A stretch of 64,000 bases of DNA from Mesostigma viride (GCA_009746045.1 RPFO01000188.1:961220-1025219), one strand, 5' to 3'. Shown: positions 43,301-53,762, counted from the first letter of the stretch. Notes: a model not told the origin generated them from the sequence alone. Translations and numbers: made by a program.

Positions 43301-46300
43301 GGCCCTCGGCGGCGAGCGCCTCGGTCTCGGCGCGCGCCACCTGGCGCAGGTAGGTCGCGTGGCGCAGCGTGCCGAGCTCGGGGTCGGCGCGGCGGCGGAT
43401 CGGGTAGTTGGGGACCTCGACCTGGTCGCGGCCGGCGGTGGCGTGGCGCAGCACGCGCAGCGTGAGACCTTTGGCCTCCATGGGCGCTACGCACTGGTGG
43501 CGGAGGAGCTCGCGGAGCGCCTCACGGCGCCACATCTCCGCCATCATGCTGCAGCGAACCTGGGGAGGTGGAGGGAGAGTGGGGGGAGGAGAAGGGAGGA
43601 GGAAGGGAGCAGGACAACACGGGAGGGAAGCAAGGGAGGGTCGGAAAGAAGAGAAGACGGGGCGGGGAGGGGGAAAGGAGAGGATCATTGGGTGGGTGGG
43701 TGGGTGGGGGGGAGAAGAGGGGGGAATGAATGAGGAATGCGGGCAAGAGAGAAGAACAGGAGGTGAGGAGCGAGAGAAGAAAGATGAGGGGAAGGGGGTG
43801 ATGTGGCGTAAACAATTGGCAACATGAATCAGCAGCGGTGGTCAAGGTGGCAGGGGCACCGCCACCGCCGCCACTGCTGCTGCTGCTGAACGTATACTAA
43901 TGAATACCGCACCGGCATGCTGATGGATGAACATTGACACTGCATGCAGATCATCTGGACAATGCTTCCTATGCTACTGAAGTAAATGATCTATAGTACA
44001 TGAATCTAGCGAAGTTCCGCACCCCACCTGCTCCACACGCGTGTGACCTGCTTCTCCAGCATTCATACAGCCACATTTGTACCACATCTGTCTTATGCTC
44101 TCATTTTTCATGCATTTGTGCAATGCTGCGTGTCCTGCATAAGATACAAACCACCCCCAAACTGCTCCATGCGCTCCGCCTGCTTCTCAAGCAACGCCCC
44201 GTGCAGCTGCACGTCCACCACAAAACATATCATGTAATTAGCATGGCACACATCTACTGGTCTAGTAGTACTACTAGACAAACCACCCCCCACGTGCTCC
44301 ACGCGCTCCGCCTGCTTCTCCAGCAACGCCCCGTGCAGCTCCCCGTCCACCACACACAAAATATATAGTAGTACATATATGTATAATTCGATTGGCACAG
44401 ATCTACTAGTCTAGTAGTACTACTAGACAAACCACCCCCCACCTGCTCCACACGCTCCGCCTGCTTCTCCAGCAGCGCCCCGTGCAGCTCCGTGTCCACC
44501 ACAAAATCTGCCCCATGCAGCCGCTCTGCCTCCTCGGCACGGTCGTTCCTCGCCTTCAGGTCCAGCAGCCGCGCGCCCAGCTCCCTCACACGCCTGCGCA
44601 TGCCGTCCCGCAGCCGCTCGCGCTCCGCCTCCCGCCCTGCGTCCATCTCCGCCTCCAGCTTGGCCAGGTACCCTGGCAGGCCCTCGTACACGCCGCCGGG
44701 GCCTCTCCTCTCAGGCACTGATGAGTTGGGAGCCGCGCCCTCGAGGGCCATGATCGCAGCCAGCGCCGCGACGTCCAGGCTTTTGCTAGATCCCTTGTCG
44801 AGGCTACGGTTAGACCCCTTGTCCGCCGCCGTCGGGGCCGCTTTATCCCCAGGCTCGCCCGACCCCGTTACACGCCGACTCGGACCCCGGCTGTTGCGGC
44901 CCGGGCCCGATCCCGCCACGCCCGCGCTGTTTCCTGCGGTCGCGCCCCCTTTCCCACCCCCCTCAGCGCCTTCCCCCAACGCGCCGGCACCGCTGGCGTC
45001 CGCCCCCTCGTCACCACCAGGGAGGATCATCTCTTCCATCGCCACGGCGCATATGCTGGCCGCGTCGGGCGCCCCGTCCTCGCCCGCGACCACCGAATGC
45101 TGCATCGAGTGGCGTCCCCGCTCCCCGCTCTGTCTCCGATGGCCGGACTCGTGCAGGTTGACGGGCCGGGTCGACCCCGCCAGCGCTGCCAGCCGGTACG
45201 CGTCCTCGAATCTCACATTCTCCCAACCCCCGTGCGGGTGACCCGCGCTCCCACTCTTATGCTGACCGCTGGCACCTGGCGGGGTACTTCCAGGGCCCGA
45301 CTTGGCGGATCCCCCCGTGTGCTGCCCCCCTGGGAGGGAGAAGCGGATCAGGCGGACAACGCCGTCCCGCCCGGCGGTCGCGAGCCCCTCCGCCATCCAG
45401 GCCAACGCCGCGACGCCACCTGTCGCGTGCTCATGCAGCACCCACTTGGCGAGCTGCTGGAGGTCACCCGCGGTCCACAGGCACACCCACCCGTCGGCGC
45501 CGCCCGTGGCCACGACCGCGCGCGAGGGGGAGAGCGCCATGCAGGTGGCCGGCTTGTTGTGGCCCATCGACGCCAGTGTCTCGATTGTCGGGCTCAAGTA
45601 GATCGTGTCCATCTTGCCAGGCCCCATGGCCCGAATCGGTCCCATCCCGCCCGCCCCCGCGCTGATGCTGCCGCGCGCGCCGGCCGCCAAGTTGCTCACG
45701 CTGCTGCGCTCGCTCGCATCCGCGATCAGCCCGCGGAGCGCCGTAGGGAACTCCATCAGGTCCGGCGTGACAAGGAACTTGCGCAGCACATGGTCGCTCC
45801 CCAGCGCCAGCAGCTCATGTGACCCCTGGCCCACCGCCGCGCAGCCCGTGGGGAGGAACGCCTCATCCGGCTGCGGTGTGCAACCCTGGGGTGTATCCGC
45901 GCCGTACGCCTGGAGCACGAGGATCGCGTCCGCGGGCCAGTGCATGGAGACCACCACCCGGCAGAGCCATTCGTCAGGGACACGGAGGCCTGACGGGCGA
46001 GGCCCGGACGCGTTCGGGGCGGGGGGCATGAGGAACATGAGCTCCCCGTTGGACAGCGCGAGCACGAGCTGGGGCCGTTGGCGGCCGTCCAGGGACCAGG
46101 CCAGGGACGTGGGCCGCACGCCCGAGTAGCGCCCGAGGGGCAGGCCCGGGGAGCGCAGCGGCGCAACGTCGCAGTAGCCGAGCACGCACACCTTGGCGGG
46201 GTCTTTGACCTGGCGTACGTCACGCGAGCATTATCGGGGGTCGTTGATGAATTAAAAAGCATCGGGGGGTCGTGCGAGACGTTGTCAGGTCCCACGCGAG

Positions 46301-49300
46301 CAAAATATCACCATGTTGCATGACAGGGGCGGAATACATCCCACGGAGTACGAATGAGGCAACCAGCGCAGGCCACAAGTATGTATGCCCTCACCTCACC
46401 TGTTAAAGTAAAGATTTTAATGTAATATATCGACCTGCACCTTCGCCTACTGCAGTAGTAATATGACACCTCATGAATATATAATACATGAATATATAAT
46501 ATATGAATATATGTCATACCATTGCGTATGACATCCGCTGAACCTCCTACTACAGTCTAGAGCTCCCTGTGGCAGCATCCTCTCTGCGGCTCTCCCCTTG
46601 TGGACTCACGTACAGGAACACGTGGAAGACGGCGCGTTCCTTCTTTTTTGGGGGGGAACACATATTGGAAAACATTTAGGACTCACGTACAGGAACACGT
46701 GGAAGACGGCGCGTTCCTTCTTTTTGGGGGGGGGAACACATATTGGAAAACACTTAGGACTCACGCATCGGAGCACGCATAGGAACACGTAGAGGACTCA
46801 CGCATCGGAGCACGCATAGGGACACGTAGAGGACTCACGCATCGGAGCACGCATAGGGACACGTAGAGGACTCACGCATCGGAGCACGCATAGGGACACG
46901 TAGAGGACTCACGCATCGGAGCACGCATAGGAACACGTAGAGGACTCACGCATCGGAGCACGCATAGGGACACGTAGAGGACTCACGCATCGGAGCACGC
47001 ATAGGGACACGTAGAGGACTCACGCATCGGAGCACGCATAGGAACACGTAGAGGACTCACGCATCGGAGCACGCATAGGGACACGTAGAGGACTCACGCA
47101 TCGGAGCACGCATAGGGACACGTAGAGGACTCACGCATCGGAGCACGCATAGGGACACGTAGAGGACTCACGCATCGGAGCACGCATAGGAACACGTAGA
47201 GGACTCACGCATCGGAGCACGCATAGGGACACGTAGAGGACTCACGCATCGGAGCACGCATAGGGACACGTAGAGGACTCACGCATCGGAGCACGCATAG
47301 GAACACGTAGAGGACTCACGCATCGGAGCACGCATAGGGACACGTAGAGGACTCACGCATCGGAGCACGCATAGGAACACGTAGAGGACTCACGCATCGG
47401 AGCACGCATAGGGACACGTAGAGGACTCACGCATCGGAGCACGCATACGACTCACGCATAGGGACATGGCAGCACACCCCTTCCTGTGGACTCAAATATA
47501 AGAACACACCTACGTACATAGGACTCACGTACAGGAACATGTCTAAACCTCACAAATAGGGACATGGCGCGCCCCTCCCTTCTGTGGACTCTCTTATAGA
47601 TGGAACACTCTTATAGATGGAACACTCTTACATATAGAACATGCTTAGGACTCACGTACAGGGACACGTAGAGGACTCACATATAGGAACACGACGCGGC
47701 CGTCCGCTTGGTCCGCACACGAGGCGCAGATCGAGCCATCCATGGCGATGGCCAGCGCGTGCACCCGCGTCCAGTGCAGGCGTGCCCGAAACACGACAGC
47801 GCTCTCTGGTGTCACCCGCGCACCCGCCACGCCCGCGCCGTCGTCCCGCGCGCCAGTAGACAGCACAAGGATCTCGCCCGCGCTCGTCCCCGCGACCACC
47901 AGCGCCCCAGATGGGTGGGCCACCATGCAGCTGAACCCTGGCTTGGGGGGGCTGGGGGGGGGTGAGAGGGGTCCGGCCCGGTGGTCCTTGTGTAGGCGTA
48001 GTACAGACGAGGGGTGGACCTCGCCACTCGCCAGAAACCAGCTGGTGGGGTTGTGCACGGGTGAGTGGGTGAACGCATACGGGGCCATCAGCCAGAGACG
48101 ATGAGAAGAGGAGCCTCTCACCCCACTCGCTGCCCCCCAGTTACCAAAGGGTTACTGTATGGGGTGCGCGCATAGGGAACCCTGGGCCACATAGGACGAG
48201 AAGAGCGGGAGACAAAGGCAGAAGATAAACCTCTCACCCCACCTGCTCCCCCACATCCCGATAGAATTTACTATCAGTGGAGAGTGCTCGGTGGTCTCCC
48301 ATGGATGATCCACGAGCGCAGGTACTACCCTAATATACAATCCTTTAATTAGCTCATTAGGCAATGCCCTGGTTATGGATGCAATCCTTTCGTTAGCTCA
48401 TTAAGCTACCAGTCGAGAGTGCTTGGTGGTGATCCTCCATAGGGCCATCCACGTGAGCACGCACTACCTTATTGACCAATCCTTTATTTAGCTCATTAGG
48501 CAATCCCCTGGTTGCCCACCGTCACAGCTGCCAGCGTATGCTGTCGCTGTCACAGCTTATCATGTGGCGCCCTACAGACGCTTCCACCAGAGGAGCCTCA
48601 CGCACGCATTAATTAATTAATTAAACTCGTGCTCCCGTTGGGGAGTCACGGAGCACCGAAGTGCTTTTAATCCCTGTGTGTGCACTACAGGAGAAAGGGC
48701 AGAGACCCCCAGTCTCCTTCATGCCAAAGGCATGCCACAGCTGCAATCGGGCGCGGCTAGCTAAAAGGACAGGCTAACGATCCGGCAAACTGTGGGTGCA
48801 ATAAGACCCATGTGAGCATATCATAGCAAGGAGCGTGGGCAAGTAATCTGAACATAGCCAGGGCGTAGCATGGCTGTACTAGGACTAGGCTATGGCTGGT
48901 TGTGTACCGTGCGTTGGCGGCACGTGACTAGGTGTGTTGGCACAGCTAGGCAACATTCTAGGCATGGCTGCCTTAGCGGCAGTGACGCCAATGGTTACAA
49001 GCTAGGGCTATTGCTATTCTAGCCCGCTGGGGGCGTCCACATCTTGTGGTTGATCATCAGGTCCCCGCCCCTCCAGTACACCTTGGGCTTCTGGGGGTCC
49101 TGCTTATGGCGGAGGTATTCCGGCCACAGGTCGCGTCGCTGCTGTTGCTGAGCGGGGGTGAGGTCGTCATCCAGCGTCCAGGTGAGGTCGTGCAACCGCT
49201 TGCGACGAGAGAGGAACCGCTGCTTATCCTCAGGGGAGGAGAAGGTGAGTAGGACTGGTGGGGGAGCCGCCTTGTCCCGTGAGTGGGGAAGGCGGTGGCA

Positions 49301-51725
49301 CCCACGCAGTTCTACCTCACCTACCAGGCCCATGAGGGTAAGAAGCTGGTTCTTGAGCTCGTCAGCAAGAGAGGTTGACGTCTCACCTGGCTTCTGGGGG
49401 AAGCGCACGCATTGCTTGCCTGCTTGCCTGCCTGCCTGCCTGCCTGCTTTAGTGCATGAATGAATGAATGATGAATGAATTGATGGGTGGGTGGGTGGGT
49501 GGGTGGGTGGGTGGGTGGGTGGGTGGGTGGGTGGGTGGGTGGGTGGGTGGGTAGGTGGGTGGGTGGGTGGGTGGGTGGGTGGGTGGGTGGGTGGGTGGGT
49601 GGGTGGGCGGGTGGGTGGGTGGGTGGGTGGGTGGGTGGGTGGGTGGGTGGGTGGGTGGATGGATGGATGGATGAGCGAATGCACGATGATCAAACCATTG
49701 AACGTGGCTGCCCACCTGCGAAACGCCCCCCCGTCGCAGCCCGTGAACACGAGCGAGCGCCCAGGGTCCCCCTCGGCCCCAACAGCGACCACCGCAAGTG
49801 CCGCCAGGGGGGCATCGTGGTAACTAGCCAGTGCCGCCACCGCCACGCTTATACCGGCCTCTGCCTCGCGGTCCCCCGTCGCCGGCTCCTCCTCCCCCCC
49901 AGGGTGCGCCAGTGCGTGGGCCATGTGGATGGAGCCCCGCGCACCCTGGGAGGACCCCGAGCGCTTCCCCTTGGCGACAGACCCGGCGCGCCCCGCCGCG
50001 GGGGTGATGGCTGCGGAACGGGACTCGATGGTTGGGGGGGGGATCGTGACGGATGCCTGCAGGATGAAGCGGCCGTGGGCGGTCAGCGCGGCCAGTGACT
50101 GGAGCTCGGGGGAGATGGACACCCTGCCGGGGGGTGGTGAGATGGAGAGGGCGGGGGGTTGCAGGCGACGCGTGGGGACCGGAATGCGATGGAAATTAGT
50201 AAATAAGCTTGACTTTGGGGAGAGACTACCATTCGCAGAACACGGCTCTCAGAATTCTTCCACTAGTAAGCGCTCCGTGAATTCTTTCTCAGAAACTCAG
50301 GACATGCACAACAGCCTTGCAGCCTGTCTGTGGAAGCCTGGCGTCGGCTTCCGGATCAAAAGCCACCACAGATCAATCCTGGCAACAGATAAAGTCACCA
50401 GCGTTTCAACACACAGACAAGAACAGAGCACCACATTTGACCCCCCACGAAAAGATGCATTACCTGAGCAGGCTCGTCCCCAGATTCGTCCGGAACTTGA
50501 GCTCCATGCCCGCGACCGGTGACAGCGTGCCCTGCCTGGGCTCCCCCCCCAGCGAATAGAACAGCAGATCCCCCTCCTCGGTGGCCACCATGAGGAAGGA
50601 GCTGGAGACCATGATGCTGATGATTGCCGCGCCACCCACGGCGACCGCCTCTTCGCGCAGCGTGGCCGCCTGGGCGGGGTTGTGCCAGGGTACGGTCGCC
50701 AGCAACAGGTCCCCCCAGCTCGTGCCCAGCCACAGGCCGCCGCCCATCTTCCAACAATAGGCAGTGATGCGGCAGTCCACGGGGGGCCGCCGCCTTTTCT
50801 GCGCGACGTGGTGACCGCGATGGTGGTGGTGGTGGGGCGTGTGGTGGTGAGTGTGGTCCGGCGCATGCCCTTCGGAGGCACCGTTACGGCCATCAGAATG
50901 ATGGGAAGGGGTTGACGACGACGACCCCTGGTTGGAGGAGGAGGACCCGTCCGGATGATCGCCTGTGGCCGCCGAATGTGCGGACTCGGAGCCACTTGCC
51001 GGGGGGACAGGTGGCGCCGCCACGATGCTTGATGCATTGAGCGCGGCCACGAGGGGAGATTCATCCGGCGTCCAGGGGGGGAAGCTCAGCCACTGGGCAC
51101 CCTCGGCTTTGTCGGGCGTGGGCCCCTTGGGTTCCGCGGGGCCCACAGGAAGGACGCACGGGGTCAGCGTGTGCTGCCCCATGCTCTTCCCGATGTAGTA
51201 CTCCTTGGCGTGGTGCTGGCCGACAAGGGCCAGGGTGTCGCCCATGGACCCTGGGTAGAACTCGGCGTGGCAGAAGAGGGGGCGGCCGCCGCACACGTCC
51301 TTCCCCTCGGCGCGCACGAGCGCCTGCCCCGTCATCGTGTCCCATATCGTCAGCGTGCAGTCCGGCTCGTCGGCTAGGGACACGAGCCGGTGGCCCATGC
51401 GAGAGAACGCGAGCGCCACGTAACCTAATTCCGCGCCGCCACGCAGCTCAGAGATCACCTGGTCCGTCCGGTCCGCCTTGACCAAGTAGATGGCGTTCTC
51501 GACGCCGTGGTCTGCGTACGCCAGCATACCGTTCAGGGGGCACGCCGCGAAGGCGGACACGCTGCCGCTCCGGCTCCACACGTGCTGCTGCTGGCCCGTG
51601 TGCAGGTTGTGCAGCACGAGCCCGCTGCCCGCGGCATGGCAAATGACACCCTCTTTGCTCCATGCCAAGCCCGGAGGCTGGGCATAGTGGGAAAATCCCA
51701 GGGAGGTTACACCCCCTGCTGTCAT
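37124..51725 (-). CDS. CFAP43: WD40 and coiled-coil ciliary protein, CFAP43-like
   Basis: Eight exons on minus: 51725-50464, 50123-49716, 47951-47681, 46209-44443, 43559-42612, 41382-39805, 39325-39020, 37393-37124. All junctions are GT-AG with consistent phase; the total is 6,810 nt (2,269 residues). Residues 1 to about 900 are WD40-type (CTLTIWDTMTGQALV, ATGGADGWVCLWTAGDL) with a His-rich loop near 290-310; the rest is coiled coil. Family landmarks: VEVPNYPIRRR, DDKEIKVEKYLTA, ALRMMMGGSL, LEEKEKARKILEAELRQL, FDAKLKKLFLTRLQVDEDV and LLRVTKDLQAAL. CFAP43 with CFAP44 forms the tether/tether-head complex holding inner dynein arm f (I1) heads to the axoneme. From memory the MMGG and KVEKYL regions fit CFAP43 better, but CFAP44 is not excluded. 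Longer than animal CFAP43 owing to Gly/Ala/Ser-rich loops. Confidence 0.75.
38157..38725 (+). repeat. 57-bp minisatellite, about 10 copies
   Basis: Units run ATCAATCGATGCAGAGTACA, CGCGCGTGCACACTCGTACA, ACAACCCCTCATTACTA. As 57 is divisible by three, long repeat-peptide frames stay open on both strands, but it lies in CFAP intron 7 and shows no coding support. Confidence 0.95.
39020..39325 (-). CDS. CFAP43: CFAP43-like exon 7
   Basis: Residues 2079-2180. Acceptor cccaaacag, donor ATCCAC/gtgagt, both phase 0. Contains the coiled-coil block ELQLLRVTKDLQAALKDES characteristic of the family's C-terminal part. Confidence 0.8.
39340..39500 (+). repeat. Purine-rich tract (pyrimidine-rich on gene strand)
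   Basis: GGGAAAGG/GAAGGGG-rich on plus. On the CFAP coding strand this is a long polypyrimidine tract immediately upstream of the exon 7 acceptor. Confidence 0.7.
39708..39737 (-). repeat. Duplicate of CFAP exon 6 donor junction
   Basis: On minus GGCAAGCTGGACACACTG/gtatga parallels the true exon 6 end GCAAGCAGAAGCTGGACATA, CTG/gtatga at 39825-39799, about 90 bases further into the intron. Confidence 0.75.
39805..41382 (-). CDS. CFAP43: CFAP43-like exon 6
   Basis: Residues 1553-2078. Acceptor after a C-run (cccccag), donor CATACTG/gtatga. Has RALRMMMGGSLAGKR, WMDQPAE, the LEAELRQL coiled coil, FDAKLKKLFLTRLQVDED, a Gly/Ser/Ala-rich insert near 1850-1920, then further coiled coil. Confidence 0.85.
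41525..41815 (+). repeat. (GGGGGA)n tract, G-quadruplex prone
   Basis: About 290 bp of G4-7 runs separated by single A on plus (CCCCCT on the coding strand), inside CFAP intron 5 about 140 bp upstream of the exon 6 acceptor. Confidence 0.95.
41900..42354. mobile_element. AT-rich TIR element in CFAP intron 5
   Basis: Ends ACACCGTCCGCATTGGTAG (41898-41916) and CTACCAATGCGGACGGTGT (42332-42350) are perfect inverted repeats. AAAGGATAC occurs just outside both ends (41891-41899 and 42355-42363), a likely 9-bp target-site duplication, though the right end carries about 4 extra bases. The interior is much AT-richer than the gene and has repeated accaaacaaacaaa motifs. No transposase. A 9-bp duplication would suit a Mutator-like family. 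Confidence 0.65.
42436..42492 (-). repeat. Duplicate of CFAP exon 5 donor junction
   Basis: On minus, TTGGTGGAGGACAAGGAGG, then GTGGAGAAGTACCTGGCTGA and G/gtgagg parallel the exon 5 end (GTGGATGACAAGGAGATCAA, GTGGAGAAGTACCTAACCGC, G/gtgagt at 42660-42606). A small frameshift inside breaks its reading frame. It lies about 120-170 bp downstream. Confidence 0.8.
42612..43559 (-). CDS. CFAP43: CFAP43-like exon 5
   Basis: Residues 1237-1552. Acceptor cctccccag, donor ACCGCG/gtgagt, phase 0. Contains VLRHATAGRDQVEVPNYPIR, a Pro/Ser-rich insert (about 1325-1420), HALELFTSHRRRLQVLFLHA and the closing VVDDKEIKVEKYLTA. Confidence 0.85.
43565..43810 (+). repeat. Purine-rich tract with GGGT run
   Basis: GGAGGAGAAGGGAGG-type sequence on plus and a GTGGGTGGGTGGG run at 43690-43710; on the coding strand this gives a long pyrimidine tract before the exon 5 acceptor. 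Confidence 0.7.
44015..44355 (-). repeat. Three copies of CFAP exon 4 end and donor
   Basis: The exon 4 end (GAGCTGCACGGGGCGCTGCT, GGAGAAGCAGGCGGAGCGTG, TGGAGCAG/gtgggggg at 44491-44436) recurs on minus at about 44348-44285 (protein frame ELHGALLEKQAERVEH), 44220-44155 (QLHGALLEKQAERMEQ) and, decayed, 44062-44018. Intron sequence with the tagtactactagac palindrome is duplicated too, giving a period of about 130-150 bp. Confidence 0.9.
44443..46209 (-). CDS. CFAP43: CFAP43-like exon 4
   Basis: Residues 648-1236. Acceptor gtacgccag, donor GAGCAG/gtgggg, phase 0. WD40 repeats (LVLALSNGELMFL, HNKPATCMALSPSRAVVATG, VAALAWMAEGLATAGRDGVV), a Gly/Ala/Ser-rich insert near 990-1100, and the start of the coiled coil (YLAKLEAEMDAGREAERERL). 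Confidence 0.85.
46603..46775 (+). repeat. 77-bp duplication, two copies
   Basis: GGACTCACGTACAGGAACAC, GTGGAAGACGGCGCGTTCC, a G-run and AACACATATTGGAAAACA occur twice. The GTGTTCC/GTGAGTCC content on minus matches the exon 3 donor junction. Confidence 0.9.
46760..47455 (-). repeat. 37-bp array derived from exon 3 donor, about 18 copies
   Basis: On the coding strand each unit contains TACGTGTCCCTATGCGTGCT, CCGATGCGTGAGTCCTC. The true exon 3 end is GTGTTCCTATAT/GTGAGTCCTCTACGTG (47691-47664), so the unit carries the exon-end GTGTyCCTAT and a consensus GTGAGT donor. About 18 near-identical decoy donors therefore follow the real one. Variants ggaacacg and gggacacg alternate. Confidence 0.9.
47681..47951 (-). 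CDS. CFAP43: CFAP43-like exon 3
   Basis: Residues 557-647. Acceptor cccccccag within a C/G-run, whose position is fixed by phase 2; donor CTATAT/gtgagt. WD40 pair: GFSCMVAHPSGALVVAGTSA and VHALAIAMDGSICASCADQA. Confidence 0.75.
48605..49470 (-). mobile_element. ORF1-only non-LTR element, copy 2, inside CFAP intron 2
   Basis: On minus, a 5'-truncated but intact-looking ORF1 end: LMGLVGEVELRGCHRLPHSR, PPVLLTFSSPEDKQRFLSRR, LTWTLDDDLTPAQQQQRRDL, VYWRGGDLMINHKMW, TAG at 49021-49019. This resembles the RNA-binding C-terminal half of L1 ORF1-type proteins. The 3' UTR (49018-48626) ends GACTCCCCAACGGGAGCACG and a TTAA tail (48608-48625). No ORF2 lies between. Antisense-neutral: it shares the CFAP strand. 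Confidence 0.75.
49478..49660 (+). repeat. (GGGT)n array
   Basis: About 45 GGGT units (CCCA on the CFAP strand), between the ORF1-only element and CFAP exon 2. Confidence 0.95.
49716..50123 (-). CDS. CFAP43: CFAP43-like exon 2
   Basis: Residues 421-556. Acceptor ccccggcag, donor TTTCGCAG/gtgggc, phase 2 at both ends. Starts VSISPELQSLAALTAHGRFI and ends SLVFTGCDGGAFR, a WD40 strand pattern, with a Gly/Ser-rich insert. Confidence 0.75.
50464..51725 (-). CDS. CFAP43: CFAP43-like exon 1
   Basis: Residues 1-420, starting MTAGGVTSLGFSHYAQPPGL. Upstream the frame is open to a TGA about 80 bases away with no other ATG, so this Met is the natural start unless an upstream exon exists. WD40 content: GSGLVLHNLHTGQQQHVW, VALAFSRMGHRLVSLADEPD, WLGTSWGDLLLATVPW. 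Donor CTGCTCAG/gtaatg. Confidence 0.8.
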
Positions 51726-52943
51726 CTTAACGAATTGCGGGTGTCGACTGTTGAGTACTCCCGCCCCTCCGCGCGGCCGGGGGACGTCCGGCTTGGGGGG
51801 GCGGGCAGCTCAGGTGCGCATAAGCCAGCACGTTTGCCGTGCAATGGCAGCGGTTATTAAGCCTGCTGGAGGCGAGCGTGGATACGGCGGTCGTCGAGGA
51901 GTACGCCTAGTCCCTTATAATCAAGGACCGCGTGGCACCACACCGACACGCCCAGATAGAGGGCGTTATTGATTAGGCTCAGCAATAGTCCTTAAGGCAC
52001 AGAACGGCCAGGGTTGCTACCGACGACGAAACGTTGGGATTTGCCATCGTGGCCCAGCTCAACGAGTAACATCGCTAGGCACTTTGCGTTGAAGTGGTAA
52101 CCCAAATCTGTCCTCACTGCTATCAAAAGATTTCTCTGCATACACCATAATTACAACCAGCTGGAACCGTTCCGATCAGGACATATGTGGCATTTGAAGT
52201 GTTCAGTATCACATCATGTGGATGGATCAACATAGGCTCTCGTGTGCGATGCGCGCTACCGACCGGTAACGAATTTACGACACCATAGAAAGTCGTCAAT
52301 TTCTGCAATAACGGGCTGTCGCACAAAAATAGGAATGGCCGGTTCTGTCAGACCTTTTTCCGTCCGTCGTCTACAGTATGTGTGCGGTCTGATACCCTCG
52401 ACAGTCTTCAACTGCAGTAGAAAACTTACAGCGAATCAGCTGGTCATGCATCTCGCACCAACTTTAGCACTAGCGTCGATGCCACGTACACATGGTGACA
52501 CCTGCTGAGTGCTGACACGTACGAACTAGTGCACAGTTCGTACTTGGTGATACGATGCGTAGATAGTAGATACGAAGCCTGCATTGACTGATGACGATGC
52601 TCATCCCCAAATCATTCATGTCACGTATTTGCGACGGCATTTTTCCATGGTGAAGGCATGTCCGGTTGTGCTGTTGGAAGGGTGCTCGAAGAAAATTAGC
52701 CGCCACGTTGAAACTCAAGTTTTGCAAACGGATTACTTACTGGACCGCCTTCTTACGTCATGCGAGTTGACGCCGCCGCTTTCCTCCCGGTGGGCCAAGC
52801 GACAATGCCGTAGTGTATGACAATAAAGTGCATGACGTGATAAAATTGTGTTTTTTCCCGGGTGGCCATTTCAAAGGTCCGGAACACGAATTCTTGCCAT
52901 TTTTTTGAAGCTTTCTGCGGCAGTCAGGGCGGCTCACCGCAAG
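51726..52943. other. Divergent intergenic region CFAP43 / COQ4
   Basis: About 1.2 kb between the CFAP start and the COQ4 start, which point away from each other, so it should hold both promoters. No clear TATA box or known motif was recognised. Confidence 0.4.
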
Positions 52944-53762
52944 ATGGTTCCTGGGTCTGGCTCGGGCATTTGCCGGTCATTGCGGGGCATGCCTTTGAAC
53001 TCGGTAGCCCCGGTGCTAGGATTCGTTCGCCATGTATCCTACACTGCGCCAGATATTGGCCACATGTATCCATCCCACGTGAGTTTGAGTCCATTGCAGC
53101 GAGCTGCAGTCGCTGTTGTATCTGGGATTGGGGCCCTTGTGCAGCCTCGTCGCGCGGATTTCGTTGCTGCTGTAGGCGAGACGACCGGTAGGCTTGCCTT
53201 TGCCAGAATCCAACAACGCATGTCGAGCGATCCTGAGGGCCGCATCATCCTAGCCGAGCGGCCCCGCATCACTATGGAGAGTTTGAGTTCAGCGGGTGTG
53301 TTTGACATGCCGGCCAACACGTTCGGCGGTGCATACGCCCGCTTTATGGGAAAGAGAGGGTTTTCGGCCGACGAGCGGCCGCCTGTCCGTTATATTGATG
53401 ACGTGGACTTGGCGTACGTCGCGGCGCGAGCGCGTGAGGTTCATGATTTGTGGCACGTCTTGTTTGGCCTTAGGACCGACATGATGGGCGAGGTGACCCT
53501 GAAATGGATCGAGCTGTGTCAGACCGGGTTGCCCATGTGTGCGCTGGCCGTCGTGGGCGGGCCGCTGAGGATGCCAAGCGAGCGGCGGAGAGTTTTGAGA
53601 GAAGTGTACCTCCCCTGGGCCACCCAAGCCGCGTTCTCATGTGCTGACCTAATGTGCCTGTACTATGAGAAACATTTCGAGGATGACATCGACGAGCTAA
53701 GGAAGCGGTGGCGAATTCCCAAGGCACCTCCTATGCCGCTGTCATCGCCTGGGACACGATGA
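52944..53762 (+). CDS. COQ4: COQ4, ubiquinone biosynthesis protein, intronless
   Basis: Predicted 272 residues from ATG 52944 to TGA 53760-53762. COQ4 is needed in mitochondria for coenzyme Q biosynthesis; it acts in the CoQ synthome on the quinone ring's C1 position. The family's metal motif HD-x2-H-x11-E is intact: H167, D168, H171, E183 in VHDLWHVLFGLRTDMMGE. Other hallmarks: YPSHVSLSPLQRAAVAVVSG, VGETTGRLAFARIQQRM, FDMPANTFGGAYARFM, CALAVVGGPLR and LYYEKHFEDDIDELRKRWRI. The N-terminus is Arg/Ser-rich without acids, as in a mitochondrial presequence. The frame is also open upstream without ATG. The whole gene is one exon, unlike its intron-rich neighbours. Confidence 0.92.
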   Translation: MVPGSGSGICRSLRGMPLNSVAPVLGFVRHVSYTAPDIGHMYPSHVSLSPLQRAAVAVVSGIGALVQPRRADFVAAVGETTGRLAFARIQQRMSSDPEGRIILAERPRITMESLSSAGVFDMPANTFGGAYARFMGKRGFSADERPPVRYIDDVDLAYVAARAREVHDLWHVLFGLRTDMMGEVTLKWIELCQTGLPMCALAVVGGPLRMPSERRRVLREVYLPWATQAAFSCADLMCLYYEKHFEDDIDELRKRWRIPKAPPMPLSSPGTR

